Shown here one piece after another: positions 45,386 through 53,831 of a stretch of DNA of 64,000 nucleotides. Under the pieces are notes generated by a model. It was not told the origin of the DNA, did not search any database, and saw only the letters and a list, made by a program, of their open reading frames with translations. The translations under genes were made by a program, and so were the position numbers. How positions within the stretch are numbered: position 1 is the stretch's first letter; each line of letters starts with the position of its first letter. Source of the DNA: Microbulbifer sp. GL-2 (lineage in GTDB: Bacteria > Pseudomonadota > Gammaproteobacteria > Pseudomonadales > Cellvibrionaceae). The stretch lies in contig NZ_AP019807.1 of the NCBI RefSeq assembly GCF_007183175.1, forward strand, positions 4,336,001 through 4,400,000, in the 5' to 3' direction.

Positions 45386-46120
45386 TCATGCTATCAAGTA
45401 ATGGTTGTAGGCTACCGACTCACGGTGGCCCTTTAAGAACTCCTGCCAATTATCAGCTGACTGAGATTCTGCTTCTAACCAGGTCTTCATATGGTCTGCC
45501 CCTAGAAAGATGGGGCTTCGGTCATGCCCAGCCGCCTTAACCTCTGGAGCTGGATCATCTGTTATCAAGGTGCAGGAGAAGTACCCAACCTCACCTCCCA
45601 GAGATTCCCAGTAGTCCCAAAGAATAGGTGCCCACATCAAATCTTTACCCTTTGGGATAAACTGGACTTGAGCCTTCTTACCCTTACGCTCTACCCACTC
45701 AAAAAAGCTCGTGAAAGGCAATATACCGTGTTGGCGGCCTATCAGAGGCCTCCAAGTTTTGGCTTCAAGTAATCTATCTAATCGGGCGTTATAAAGACTG
45801 TACTTTGTTGCTAGATCCCAAACTGAATTGGACGGGCGTATCGAGTAACGGAGTGGGCGTAGCCAATTCTTACCCCCATCACTTGCGATACCAGGAGCAA
45901 AATACCGTGGATATACACGCTCACCAGGCGCTGCAAGCCGGAATTGGCTCACTCGGGGCTGCCCCTTCAGGCCCAATACATGTTTAATCTCCTCCTTGCC
46001 TGATGAGTTTTCCCATTCCTGGTCGAAGTTTAATTGCCCCCAAGCCTTCTCATCACGCAAAAAATCAACTGGAAGTTCTGCCAACAAGTTGTCATTAGGA
46101 ACAGCAAAGGAGTAACACAT
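45386..46120 (-). CDS. SOS response-associated peptidase (SRAP; YedK/HMCES family)
   Basis: 244 aa from ATG 46120, which puts the catalytic cysteine at position 2 (MCYSFAVPND); the longer reading to 46135 would bury it. Other family residues: N111 in YSLYNARLD, E141 in PFTSFFEWVE, H199 in AAGHDRSPIFL. SRAP proteins form thiazolidine DNA-protein crosslinks with abasic sites in single-stranded DNA to protect them. No SOS box of its own is seen; it lies upstream of umuD on the same strand, with 90 bp and the SOS box between. Confidence 0.92.
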   Translation of the reverse strand: MCYSFAVPNDNLLAELPVDFLRDEKAWGQLNFDQEWENSSGKEEIKHVLGLKGQPRVSQFRLAAPGERVYPRYFAPGIASDGGKNWLRPLRYSIRPSNSVWDLATKYSLYNARLDRLLEAKTWRPLIGRQHGILPFTSFFEWVERKGKKAQVQFIPKGKDLMWAPILWDYWESLGGEVGYFSCTLITDDPAPEVKAAGHDRSPIFLGADHMKTWLEAESQSADNWQEFLKGHRESVAYNHYLIA

Positions 46121-46455
46121 AAAGGCCCTCCGCACTGTAGAAATCTAGCTAGGTAGGTAAATCTAATAACAATGATAGCAAGCACTTAAATCAGCCAGTG
46201 AAGATAGTGCCGCCAGGCGGCACTGTTCTTGACCCATTTATGGGCTCGGTTACTAGGAATACGTATTGGGAGAAAATTTATCAGGGAAAACTGCCCCTGG
46301 ATACTATGGTTTAGCCCTGGCTCCACTGGCCGTCGAAAAATAAAGCTATCGCAACACACTCTAAGTGCTGCGACACCTTCATAAGTCCAAAAAAAAAGGA
46401 AGCCGACAATACACTACTTTTCTAGGGTCGAAAGATCCTAGAAAATGACCCTGTG
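46121..46455. other. Intergenic region with two hairpins
   Basis: 335 bp. One perfect nine-base palindrome AGTGCCGCC (46206-46214) with GGCGGCACT (46216-46224); a second hairpin near 46418-46445 is listed separately. Promoter for SRAP presumed; no genes recognised. Confidence 0.5.
46418..46445 (-). terminator. Hairpin terminator of the beta-helix gene
   Basis: Stem TTTTCTAGG (46418-46426) pairs with CCTAGAAAA (46437-46445), 10-nt loop; located 11 bp past the minus-strand stop at 46456. The T run after the stem is moderate. Confidence 0.65.
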
Positions 46456-48291
46456 TTACTTGATCCGCAAAACATCATCCTTTGCATCACCAATAAAATC
46501 CCGAACAACAAGCCCACTTATATCATAAGTTGAACTCCCTATCGGCTGCCAAGACCCCACTCCACTTTCAGACACCAGCCACTTTCCGTTCTCTGAAATT
46601 AAAATATCCCCCTTTTCATCGCCTACCACATCCCCAACATTCAACTGACCAACTAAAGATTGAGAAGTCGTCAATGACTGCCAGTTTGGAGTACCCTCTG
46701 ATGCGAACCATTCATATCCAGTGGCTATAAAAAAATCATCATTACTAGCACCTATGATATCTGTTACCAAAATATCATTAGGCCTTACAGTTGATTTCCC
46801 CAAAAAAATCCACGCTGACTGTCCTCCATCAGAAGCAAACCATTCCGATCCCGACATATAAATCACATCATCTTTAGCGTCACCTATCACATTGGCAAAT
46901 ACAAGGTCATCTAATGAGTAGTTAGAGCTCGCTATACTAACCCAAGTTTTTACTCCACTTTCAGATACAAACCACTGGCCGTTTTTCACGAGAAATACAT
47001 CTGTTTTTTCATCACCAATAAGGTCCGCAAACCTCAAGTCAGTGATAGCATACTCAGATTGCGCAAGCGGTTGCCAAGGTTTAATGCCAGCATCCGATAC
47101 GTACCACTGCCCTTGAAAGCTAGTAAATACGTCAATTTTTTCATCTCCAACAAAATCCCCATAGCGAAGGTTTTCTTTCCCAATCCGGCTAGTATTTATC
47201 ATCCGCCAGTCTTTCGAAGCAGACTCCGAAATCATCCATTCACGTGTATTTTCCAAATTATTGGAGACATCAAATCGACCACTTCCATAATATTGAACTG
47301 CCGATTCAGAGCTGATTTTTGGAAAACTATTATAAGAAATAGATGCGCCTGTATCAGGAACCCCACGAATAACTACATTTGGATACGAAGTCAAACTAAA
47401 TGAATTATGATGAATACGAATTAGATCACCACCATTTGTGTATCCATCTCCACCATTCTGTCTGTGCATGTCAAAATTGTGGCTACTCCCCCCTGAACCT
47501 ACCAAATTATAGCGAGCTTCGTAAGTTTGTCCGGGATCACCAGTCCCAGCAATATCATGGCGATTAAAGTCAAAATAGTTTGCCTCGACTAAAACACTAC
47601 TATCACCATCCACCATTACACCGTACCCAAGTCCTTTTCTACGATTGTGGTGAATATAATTATTCTTAATTATTACTGACAGCTCACCCAAACCGTTATT
47701 GTACCCTCTCTCTGTGGCCACACCATAGTAACTAAACCCAGTTATTTCATTATTAGATACTACAACCGGGTTTTGAGCAGTAATCTGATTGTCGCAAATA
47801 TATATTCCCGATATGAGTGGCTCATCATATGTACTTTCAAGATCACCTCGAATCTCAGGATCTTGGCCATCTAACCGCAATCCTGTAATCGTAATTCCTT
47901 CACCCACTGCATTAAACATAACATCATGACTTCCACTATGGGCTTTAGTAATCTTTCCTCCAAGTGATCCCTCACGCCCTCTTCCACTACAAATCGTGAT
48001 ATTTTTAGGAATATTAATAGTGGCACGCCCAGTCAAGTCTATTATGGCATCGTCGTCGATGTAGATAACATCTCCAGCAACAGCACTACTAATAGTATTG
48101 ATAAACTCCTCCAGATTATTGACGACAGGTTTATTGCTAATGCAATAATCGCTATAACCTTCCCCTCCACCGATAATAGAAGCTCCTTCCGTCAAATAAT
48201 ATTGAGAGGCCCCAAAATCCTCAAGCGCAAAAGCTGAAGGAATGAAAAAAGCAAGGAGCATAGAAATTGAATTATTACGAAAGCGCTTCAT
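46456..48291 (-). CDS. Secreted right-handed beta-helix protein with six 44-residue repeats
   Basis: 611 aa from ATG 48291 (KRFRNNSISML). A signal peptide (about 1-22, ending FA) indicates export. Residues about 75-345 form a pectate-lyase-like right-handed beta-helix with many Asn-ladder turns (SVIIKNNYIHHNRRKGLGYG, VLVEANYFDFNRHDIAG). Residues 350-611 are six repeats with GDEKxDVF-type motifs at 381, 425, 469, 513, 556 and 600, each preceded by a W-(F/Y/L)-x-S-(D/E)-x-G block; this suggests a beta-propeller or FG-GAP/VCBS-like Ca-binding domain. AT-richer than neighbours. It is the last gene of the phage-type operon, so it may be a cargo polysaccharide lyase rather than a tail spike, since tail spikes lack signal peptides. 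Confidence 0.75.
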   Translation of the reverse strand: MKRFRNNSISMLLAFFIPSAFALEDFGASQYYLTEGASIIGGGEGYSDYCISNKPVVNNLEEFINTISSAVAGDVIYIDDDAIIDLTGRATINIPKNITICSGRGREGSLGGKITKAHSGSHDVMFNAVGEGITITGLRLDGQDPEIRGDLESTYDEPLISGIYICDNQITAQNPVVVSNNEITGFSYYGVATERGYNNGLGELSVIIKNNYIHHNRRKGLGYGVMVDGDSSVLVEANYFDFNRHDIAGTGDPGQTYEARYNLVGSGGSSHNFDMHRQNGGDGYTNGGDLIRIHHNSFSLTSYPNVVIRGVPDTGASISYNSFPKISSESAVQYYGSGRFDVSNNLENTREWMISESASKDWRMINTSRIGKENLRYGDFVGDEKIDVFTSFQGQWYVSDAGIKPWQPLAQSEYAITDLRFADLIGDEKTDVFLVKNGQWFVSESGVKTWVSIASSNYSLDDLVFANVIGDAKDDVIYMSGSEWFASDGGQSAWIFLGKSTVRPNDILVTDIIGASNDDFFIATGYEWFASEGTPNWQSLTTSQSLVGQLNVGDVVGDEKGDILISENGKWLVSESGVGSWQPIGSSTYDISGLVVRDFIGDAKDDVLRIK

Positions 48292-48359
48292 TTTAAAAAT
48301 TCTCAAAAAGTTATACGTTTTCAGCGATACTAGCTCGGGCATTATAGCAAAGCTAGGAA

Positions 48360-48737
48360 TTAATTTAATCGACTCCGGGTGATTTGTTGCACAAAGCGGA
48401 TACGGCCATACACAATGGTTTTCACTTCCTGTTCACCACCGGGAATTGGCGTAGCCATCTGCACGTCATAGTTATAGCTGGTAGCATTCAGGTTCTCTGT
48501 CTGTTCAGCGGTGTAACCGATAAACACCTCACCGTTTTGGCTGTTGGCATCGACCGGAGCAATCACCACTGCCTGCGCGTCAGCCTGATCGTCAGGTACT
48601 TGCGGGTTAAGCTTTAAGGTGAACCAAAATGTGCGACCTGAAATATCAATAGGCTCACCACTCTCATCCTTAAACACGAGAGGCAGGCTCAGGCTATCCC
48701 CGATCACGGTATCGGTAAGGTTCAGTTTGCTAGCCAT
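48360..48737 (-). CDS. Phage structural protein, hypothetical (baseplate/BppU-like N-domain)
   Basis: 125 aa, beta-rich, no signal peptide. Begins ASKLNLTDTVIGDSLSLPLV, then KDESGEPIDISGRTFWFTLK and GEVFIGYTAEQTENLNATSY; this strand pattern resembles BppU-like Ig-type domains of phage tail-tip proteins. Function is inferred only. 12 bp downstream of the next phage gene. Confidence 0.6.
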   Translation of the reverse strand: MASKLNLTDTVIGDSLSLPLVFKDESGEPIDISGRTFWFTLKLNPQVPDDQADAQAVVIAPVDANSQNGEVFIGYTAEQTENLNATSYNYDVQMATPIPGGEQEVKTIVYGRIRFVQQITRSRLN

Positions 48738-48749
48738 CGAAGGACCTAT

Positions 48750-49364
48750 TTAATAGAAATTGCGAGGCTTGGGCTGGCTTCGACGTGGTTGGGTAGAAAA
48801 CCCACGACCGGCTTTGCGCGCGGCTTGGTCGCGCTGTGAGATATATTGGCCCTGGGCCAACTGGTAAAGGTGCGGTTCGGACCAGGGCTTTTTTGGCATG
48901 TTGTATAAGCGGGCCAATGTGCCCTGCTCTATCGCAGTACGATAGTCTATGATAATCCTGCGGGAAACTTTCGTTGCACCAACAGCAGGCTTTACCGCCG
49001 CAGACACCTTTAAAAATTGTCCACCAATATTTGTGGAGACCTCTAAAACTCCAGGTTGGGATTGCCACCACCACTGTTCACCAGAGAGTGGACCTGAGCG
49101 TAGAGTGAGATCTGTACCTTGAGCATCTTTCACCTCCAACACCTTAACAATATCAGTATTGCCAGGGCCTTCCAGGAAATAGCTGGTAATGCCATCGATG
49201 GTAAACACATCGGCCAACGGTTCACGCCAATAACAACTGTGCTCGCAGAAGTCCTGCAACACCAACAATAACTGGTGTCGTATCAGGGGCTCAGGGACAT
49301 CGGGTACATTGACTAAGATCCCCGGAAAAAATGTATCGATACTGGCAAGTTCATGCTCGAGCAT
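48750..49364 (-). CDS. Phage protein, hypothetical
   Basis: 204 aa. Not recognised as a named family. LIRHQLLLVLQDFCEHSCYW with WREPLADVFTIDG and KPAVGATKVSRRIIIDYRTA are the notable segments; the length and place behind the adaptor gene suit a head-completion or connector protein. ATG overlaps the upstream stop by one base (TGATG), so it is translationally coupled. Confidence 0.65.
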   Translation of the reverse strand: MLEHELASIDTFFPGILVNVPDVPEPLIRHQLLLVLQDFCEHSCYWREPLADVFTIDGITSYFLEGPGNTDIVKVLEVKDAQGTDLTLRSGPLSGEQWWWQSQPGVLEVSTNIGGQFLKVSAAVKPAVGATKVSRRIIIDYRTAIEQGTLARLYNMPKKPWSEPHLYQLAQGQYISQRDQAARKAGRGFSTQPRRSQPKPRNFY

Positions 49365-50011
49365 CAGGTTTTATGCTCCGGCTGCCGAGGGGAAACCCGA
49401 GCTTCGTTCTGCACTTTTATCCCAAGGAAGTTAAAGAAGTTGGTGTAATGCTTCCGACTACGAGACTCGTTGGGCGTGCCTTCAGTGTCTTCGCTGAACA
49501 AGCGATAGAGTGCATATTCAATCAGGGCCGGGCGATATTCATCGCCGACCGTCGTTGTAGCACTGGTCAGATCGCCGTACTTAAGCGGGCGCAGCACTAA
49601 TGTTGCCACTATCGAACCGGCGACAACCGGCGGAAACAATTCGAAGACCCTGGGATTGCGTTCATCATAAGCGTACTGGCGGGCCTCCTCGACCAGGTTA
49701 GCACTGCGCCAACTCGGCGAGATCAGATCCAGATGCTCTCGAGCAACCATGCTGATTCCACGCCCTGGAGCGGCGAGAGATCCGTTGTACTTAATATCCA
49801 TCACTCGCAGATACTCGGAAGGAACCTCCTGGCGGGCACCATCAGCCGTGGCTATCTCTACATCCTTTGCCGTCGCTTCAGGCTTATAGGCAACAGTAAC
49901 AAGCTCAGCATCGTAGAGCGCGTTACTTATTGCAGTATCACTGTACAAGTCAAAGCCAGCATCACGAAGCATTCCACGAAGTTCTGCGATCAGATCGCTA
50001 ACGGCCGCCAC
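49364..50011 (-). CDS. Phage adaptor-type protein (DUF6682-like)
   Basis: 215 aa. VSDLIAELRGMLRDAGFDLY, SDTAISNALYDAELVTVAYK and RPALIEYALYRLFSEDTEGT resemble phage adaptor (head-tail connector) proteins of the DUF6682 kind; similarity judged by eye. Overlaps its upstream neighbour by 14 bp and couples to its downstream one. Confidence 0.72.
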   Translation of the reverse strand: MAAVSDLIAELRGMLRDAGFDLYSDTAISNALYDAELVTVAYKPEATAKDVEIATADGARQEVPSEYLRVMDIKYNGSLAAPGRGISMVAREHLDLISPSWRSANLVEEARQYAYDERNPRVFELFPPVVAGSIVATLVLRPLKYGDLTSATTTVGDEYRPALIEYALYRLFSEDTEGTPNESRSRKHYTNFFNFLGIKVQNEARVSPRQPEHKT

Positions 50012-50618
50012 TGACCTGTCTCCAAGCCTTCTTTACATGCACTGCAGCAATGGATTCATCTCCGGCCAACTCCCGCACCTTGGCGACAATCGGTTTACCG
50101 GTGGTCGGCGAAAAGTGCTCAGCATCCTTGGGCATTGAGCGAATGAGAGTTACCAAATCAGCCTTGCGATTTTGAGGCTTAGCTTCGGGAACAACTGGCT
50201 TTTCCTCGGGGGCCTCTGCCAACACTTCATGCTCTGTTTGAGGAAAATTCATCAGCTCCGGATCATTTTCCTCATGACCGATTTCTTTTACCGGCTCACT
50301 CGTCAGGGTTGGCTGCCCAACTGCACGACGCTCATTGGGTGGAGCATCATTCTCTTCATCATGTACAGAAGCCTCCGCTTGTAGCGGTGGTTTATCTACC
50401 GAAGCAATACCGATCGCTGGGCCATAACCATTACCAGCGGCCTCCTGTTCGCTGGCAGCACACCAAACAAACTTGTGCCTCAGGAGTAATGCAGATTTAT
50501 TGCGCGGAAAAGGCTGCACATCACCATTGCCCGCCCAAAGCGTACTGGTTCCGCAAACGGTATCCTTCTTTATTGGCTTATCGCCAATATATTTAATCAG
50601 GACTGTGGGTTCAGTCAT
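49998..50618 (-). CDS. Phage protein, hypothetical, acidic linker-rich
   Basis: 206 aa. Small N-terminal beta-rich part (TVLIKYIGDKPIKKDTVCGT, QPFPRNKSALLLRHKFVW) then a long charged, Pro/Glu-rich region and a helical C-terminus. Fits small head proteins next to capsid genes. Good GGAGA site ten bases upstream of ATG 50618; the cassette array abuts this ribosome site on the other side. Confidence 0.6.
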   Translation of the reverse strand: MTEPTVLIKYIGDKPIKKDTVCGTSTLWAGNGDVQPFPRNKSALLLRHKFVWCAASEQEAAGNGYGPAIGIASVDKPPLQAEASVHDEENDAPPNERRAVGQPTLTSEPVKEIGHEENDPELMNFPQTEHEVLAEAPEEKPVVPEAKPQNRKADLVTLIRSMPKDAEHFSPTTGKPIVAKVRELAGDESIAAVHVKKAWRQVSGGR

Positions 50619-50632
50619 AGGAAATCTCCTAA

Positions 50633-50804
50633 ATATAACCCGCCATGACAGGCTTGTGGGAATTGATGCTACGACATATAAACTTACAATTTATTTTCAA
50701 AACAACAGGGTCATCAATATTAGATTATTTAACTTCTACTTTATTTAAAGTAGCCATCTGCATTCCACACACACTTACAATTCAAATGTGTATAACAGTT
50801 ATAG
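50633..50804 (-). other. attC-like site of cassette A (degenerate, left array end)
   Basis: Outer cores ATATAAC (50633-50639) and GTTATAG (50798-50804); the latter differs by one base from the complement of the cassette A 5' boundary CTCTAAC at 51290. Longer than usual (172 bp), with a TATAACAGTTATA palindrome at 50791-50803. Least sure of the set. Confidence 0.4.
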
Positions 50805-50874
50805 AAAACGCCAAACTCGAACAAAATACGGCATTTGGTCACCGCACTATTAGTTTTAAAAAACGGTATGAAAC

Positions 50875-51282
50875 TCACTTTAAAAACCATAAATCCAGTG
50901 ATTTAGCCCGAAGAATAATGAAGCACACGAGGTAGCAAACAGACTCTAACAGCCCTGTATAAAAGACCATTTTGCTAACAGGGTCAGCAACAGTCATAAA
51001 CATCACAACAATAGCAAGCATTAAAAAAGTATACTGAGGGTTACTTCTTGCTTTGAGCAAGTCATGTGAAATCCAAATGACGATAGCTAGCCACACTAGA
51101 TTAAAGCCAATAAAAATAGGATCATTAAGCTCTAAATGCCCTTCACTCATAGCGACGAGTAACGAACTGAATATCGTCAAAATGAATAAAAAAATCAACA
51201 TCGATAAAACTATTTTTACAAGAGCCGGAACTGGGCCTGCCGGCTCTGCAACTTGTGATTCTGGTGGAGAGTAAAGACTCAT
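50875..51282 (-). CDS. Cassette A: small integral membrane protein
   Basis: 135 aa with about four membrane helices (about 22-46, 54-72, 85-105, 110-128) after a Pro-rich cytosolic start SLYSPPESQVAEPAGPVP. No named family. Short cassette leader from the attC core at 51290. Confidence 0.65.
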   Translation of the reverse strand: MSLYSPPESQVAEPAGPVPALVKIVLSMLIFLFILTIFSSLLVAMSEGHLELNDPIFIGFNLVWLAIVIWISHDLLKARSNPQYTFLMLAIVVMFMTVADPVSKMVFYTGLLESVCYLVCFIILRAKSLDLWFLK

Positions 51283-51289
51283 AAGTATC

Positions 51290-51384
51290 CTCTAACGTCA
51301 CTAGCAATTGTGCGATAGCCTGTACGACGCTCGCAAAGCATTGTCAGTTTCTTAATCAGGCTGCAGAAACTTGCACAGCTAATC
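51290..51384 (-). other. attC-like site of cassette B
   Basis: Left core CTCTAAC (51290-51296), right core degenerate (GCTAATC 51378-51384); inner AGCCTG/CAGGCT inverted repeat. Ends at the cassette B stop. Low certainty for the right core. Confidence 0.45.
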
Positions 51385-51663
51385 TTACTTGATTTTTTTA
51401 TTGCATTTAGACCAAATAAACTGTGCGAAACTACGGAGCGCTATAACCACAACAAAAACAATAACACCAACAAAAATAAATACGCTATCGCTAATAATAC
51501 CCGAATTATAAGTTGGCACTTTTTCACTATCAAGCTGAAGAAACAACAAAAACCATAGTGAGAACCAAACAGCCAAGCAATAAGTGAGCAACCTTTTCCC
51601 CCAAGGAATTACTAACGGAGAAAAAATACTAACTATAAGTATTGTGAGAATCAGGCATGTCAT
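51385..51663 (-). CDS. Cassette B: small membrane protein
   Basis: 92 aa, two or three membrane helices (about 3-22, 24-42, 55-77) and a lysine-rich tail WSKCNKKIK. No named family. Confidence 0.6.
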   Translation of the reverse strand: MTCLILTILIVSIFSPLVIPWGKRLLTYCLAVWFSLWFLLFLQLDSEKVPTYNSGIISDSVFIFVGVIVFVVVIALRSFAQFIWSKCNKKIK

Positions 51664-51676
51664 AACTTACATTTAC

Positions 51677-51774
51677 ACATAACGACGCAAGCAGCTGTAA
51701 GGGTCGGATGATAGCGATACCGCCATCACAAAATCGATCAGTGGAATAGATGGCAGATGCCTTATCTGTTATGA
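51677..51774 (-). other. attC-like site of cassette C
   Basis: ACATAAC (51677-51683) to GTTATGA (51768-51774), 98 bp; contains the cassette C stop at 51769. The inner palindrome is weak. Confidence 0.55.
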
Positions 51775-52110
51775 AACACTTAGCACCTGCAATCTCTTTA
51801 TCACAGGATCTAACATCTTCTCTTCGAGAATTTTTACCCATGAGCCATCACCAAACCTCTCAGATCTGGCAGCCGCGGTTAGCACCCATCTAACCTCTTT
51901 GATAGAGGCACTTTCGATAGTATCTAATATCTCACGTGTTCTGACAGGTTTGTAATCGTTTGCGATCCACGGATCTAATTGCAAAATCCGCATGAACTCG
52001 GATATTTCATCAGGATAGACTGGGTAGTGATCACTCTTATCAATATTTGGAACTTCTGACATTGCTGAATTATAAGCTGAGACCAAATCCTTAACATCTT
52101 TGACATTCAT
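51769..52110 (-). CDS. Cassette C: DUF6508-like protein
   Basis: 113 aa, soluble and helical. LTAAARSERFGDGSWVKILE with the terminal VIKRLQVL matches the RxERFxDG pattern I associate with DUF6508, a family of unknown role. AGGA site before the ATG. Confidence 0.65.
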   Translation of the reverse strand: MNVKDVKDLVSAYNSAMSEVPNIDKSDHYPVYPDEISEFMRILQLDPWIANDYKPVRTREILDTIESASIKEVRWVLTAAARSERFGDGSWVKILEEKMLDPVIKRLQVLSVS

Positions 52111-52146
52111 TCCTATATTATCCTTTTGTATAATTTTCTAAGCTCA

Positions 52147-52223
52147 AGCGAACGAAACGCAGTCTAGCGAGTCCAGTCAAATGCGTTTTTTGCATTTGGC
52201 GATTGTGCAGGCCTTTGTTAGCT
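52147..52223 (-). other. attC site of cassette D
   Basis: AGCGAAC (52147-52153) to GTTAGCT (52217-52223), 77 bp; inner CAAATGC/GCATTTG inverted repeat around a T-rich loop. GTTAGCT is the exact complement of the cassette D 5' boundary AGCTAAC at 52753. Contains the cassette D stop. Confidence 0.78.
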
Positions 52224-52747
52224 TCGTTTTCCAAATACAAAGTGCTTTCCCTCCACTGTACCTAATGTTGGGAGCATATTATCCATGCCTCCTTTTATGG
52301 TTTTTCCACTTAGGTCCCATTCAACCTGGGGAAGCCAATAGTCAAGCTCCTCTCTGTTGTCGTGGCACTTAATGGGCATGCTTTCATCAACCTTGCTTCC
52401 TGAAAAGGTTGGCCCAAAATTAAAGCATGGCCAAGCAGGCCTCCACCAGTACATATCGGGAAGCCCTGTTGCTTTACCTTTGCGGGGAATATCAAAAGCA
52501 GTAATGGAGCCACTATGGCTTTTGTAGATCATTACGCTCCATTTATAGCCTCTGATTGAATCACCGTAGTTTGGGTGATCAAAAATTATAAATTCGCCAT
52601 TATTAATCTTTGATATATCTAGCCTAAACAGGGTTGCTTCAGCTTTAGCATTAGGCTGAAGCGATGAAAAAAAGGCACCATAGAGAAAACAACCCCTATT
52701 AATAGAGTTGTTAAAACTAGAATCGATAACGATTTCTTTCGATTCAT
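52218..52747 (-). pseudogene. Cassette D: membrane-anchored protein, broken by one frameshift
   Basis: ATG 52747 opens a signal/anchor frame (MNRKKSLSILVLTTLLIGVV) that stops early, while the rest (LQPNAKAEATLFRLDISKIN, HPNYGDSIRGYKWSVMIYKS, then to GKHFVFGKRS) lies in another frame. Adding one T to the T4 run on the minus strand (52686-52689) joins them into a protein of about 176 aa. No named family. Either an assembly error or a real inactivation. Confidence 0.7.
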
Positions 52748-52752
52748 ATTTA

Positions 52753-52847
52753 AGCTAACGCCGCCATAAACGGATGCCGAAGCAACGCGTAGGCAGCCCG
52801 GTGAAGGCCGTTTTTTGGCCGAAACGTATTTAATGACTTTGTTATAT
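52753..52847 (-). other. attC site of cassette E
   Basis: AGCTAAC (52753-52759) to GTTATAT (52841-52847), 95 bp, with AACGCCGCC at the left inner box and an inner GGCC...GGCC hairpin (52806-52820). GTTATAT is one base from the complement of the cassette E 5' boundary GTATAAC at 53269. Confidence 0.83.
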
Positions 52848-52865
52848 GCTTTCGGTTAAAATTTT

Positions 52866-53261
52866 CTACTCTTCAAGACAGTCATTGATATATTCTTCAA
52901 TGTTTGAAGCTAGTTCCATACTTGAAATTTCTTTGTGATTAAAATCCTCTTCATGATCTGCGATATATATAGAAGTATCTTGTTGGCGTAAATTGATAAA
53001 ATAATAATTTCCGAAGCCGTCGAAGCCTATTGCAAAAAAATGATTTGGCCAATAATCTTGATAACAGAAACCATTTTCACGAAGCTTCCGGTTAGTTTTT
53101 ATAAGCCAGTCTAGGTCTTTTACAAGTTGTCCTTCAATACGATCTGGATCATCAGATGGTGGGAATGGATAATTTATAAGAGCATCGGTATAGAAAGATG
53201 GCAACTCAATGTCAAAGGTATTATTAATTGTATTAATTATATTTCTCATGTGTTTGTGCAT
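52866..53261 (-). CDS. Cassette E: SMI1/KNR4 (SUKH)-like protein
   Basis: 131 aa, acidic. IELPSFYTDALINYPFPPSD, NRKLRENGFCYQDYWPNHFF, AIGFDGFGNYYFINL fit the SUKH superfamily, many members of which are immunity proteins against polymorphic or contact-dependent toxins. No cognate toxin is seen in the array. Starts 8 bp past the attC core. Confidence 0.75.
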   Translation of the reverse strand: MHKHMRNIINTINNTFDIELPSFYTDALINYPFPPSDDPDRIEGQLVKDLDWLIKTNRKLRENGFCYQDYWPNHFFAIGFDGFGNYYFINLRQQDTSIYIADHEEDFNHKEISSMELASNIEEYINDCLEE

Positions 53262-53268
53262 TACTCAC

Positions 53269-53349
53269 GTATAACGCCGTCAGCATGGGCCGGAGCACAC
53301 AGTGCGGAGGTCCAGCCTCAAAGGGGCGCCTTTAATTGTCTTGTTATGC
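53269..53349 (-). other. attC site of cassette F
   Basis: GTATAAC (53269-53275) to GTTATGC (53343-53349), 81 bp. Left inner box AACGCCGTCAGC; central GGCCGGAGCACACAGTGCGG hairpin. Contains the cassette F stop at 53344. Closest to a textbook 59-base element. Confidence 0.87.
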
Positions 53350-53742
53350 ATTTTTGCTCTCAATCGTTGGGATTGCATCAGAAAGTATAGAAATGCAACC
53401 ATTTGTGGTACCTACAAACCACTCTTTAATGTCTATAGCTTTACTTACATTTAGCACGCCAGGCTCGCAAGCTTCTCCATTGCTCCAACCGCCTGCCAAA
53501 ACTTGAAAGACGTGAACAGGTGAAGCAAAAGCGCCACTTTTCCAGTAGCACATTAGATCGCCTTCATCTAGATAGCGATAGCCGCGAATGAATTCAAAAT
53601 TTACAATGAGGCACATACGGTTTCCCTTAACATCAACCGTATCCACAGAAATTGTTAAACCATTTTCATCGTCACTAACTATGAAAATATCACTTTCATG
53701 TTTGTCTTTTGTGTGTTCTGGGCCAAATGCTACAACTTTCAT
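53344..53742 (-). CDS. Cassette F: hypothetical soluble protein
   Basis: 132 aa, beta-rich, acidic, no signal. Not recognised. NRMCLIVNFEFIRGYRYLDE and GDLMCYWKSGAFASPVHVFQ are notable; size and style resemble immunity proteins, but that is only an impression. Confidence 0.6.
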   Translation of the reverse strand: MKVVAFGPEHTKDKHESDIFIVSDDENGLTISVDTVDVKGNRMCLIVNFEFIRGYRYLDEGDLMCYWKSGAFASPVHVFQVLAGGWSNGEACEPGVLNVSKAIDIKEWFVGTTNGCISILSDAIPTIESKNA

Positions 53743-53768
53743 GAAATCAATCTATCCGATCCATATTC

Positions 53769-53827
53769 GAGCAACTTGTTGCGAGTCCAGCACACGAAGT
53801 GCGCGATTGTGCCGGCAGTTGTTAGGC
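53769..53827 (-). other. attC site of cassette G
   Basis: GAGCAAC (53769-53775) to GTTAGGC (53821-53827), exactly 59 bp, with GCACA/TGTGC inner stem. GCCTAAC (complement of the right core) is found with one change as GCCTATC at the cassette G 5' boundary 54244. Confidence 0.8.
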
Positions 53828-53831
53828 TTTT

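Noticed and set aside
46201..46230. Perfect palindrome AGTGCCGCC/GGCGGCACT as a terminator
   Set aside because: No T run on either side and no gene ends nearby; left as an unexplained hairpin in the intergenic entry.
51629..51841. 70-aa minus-strand frame between cassettes B and C
   Set aside because: It runs through the attC-like site and overlaps cassette C in another frame; no coding character.
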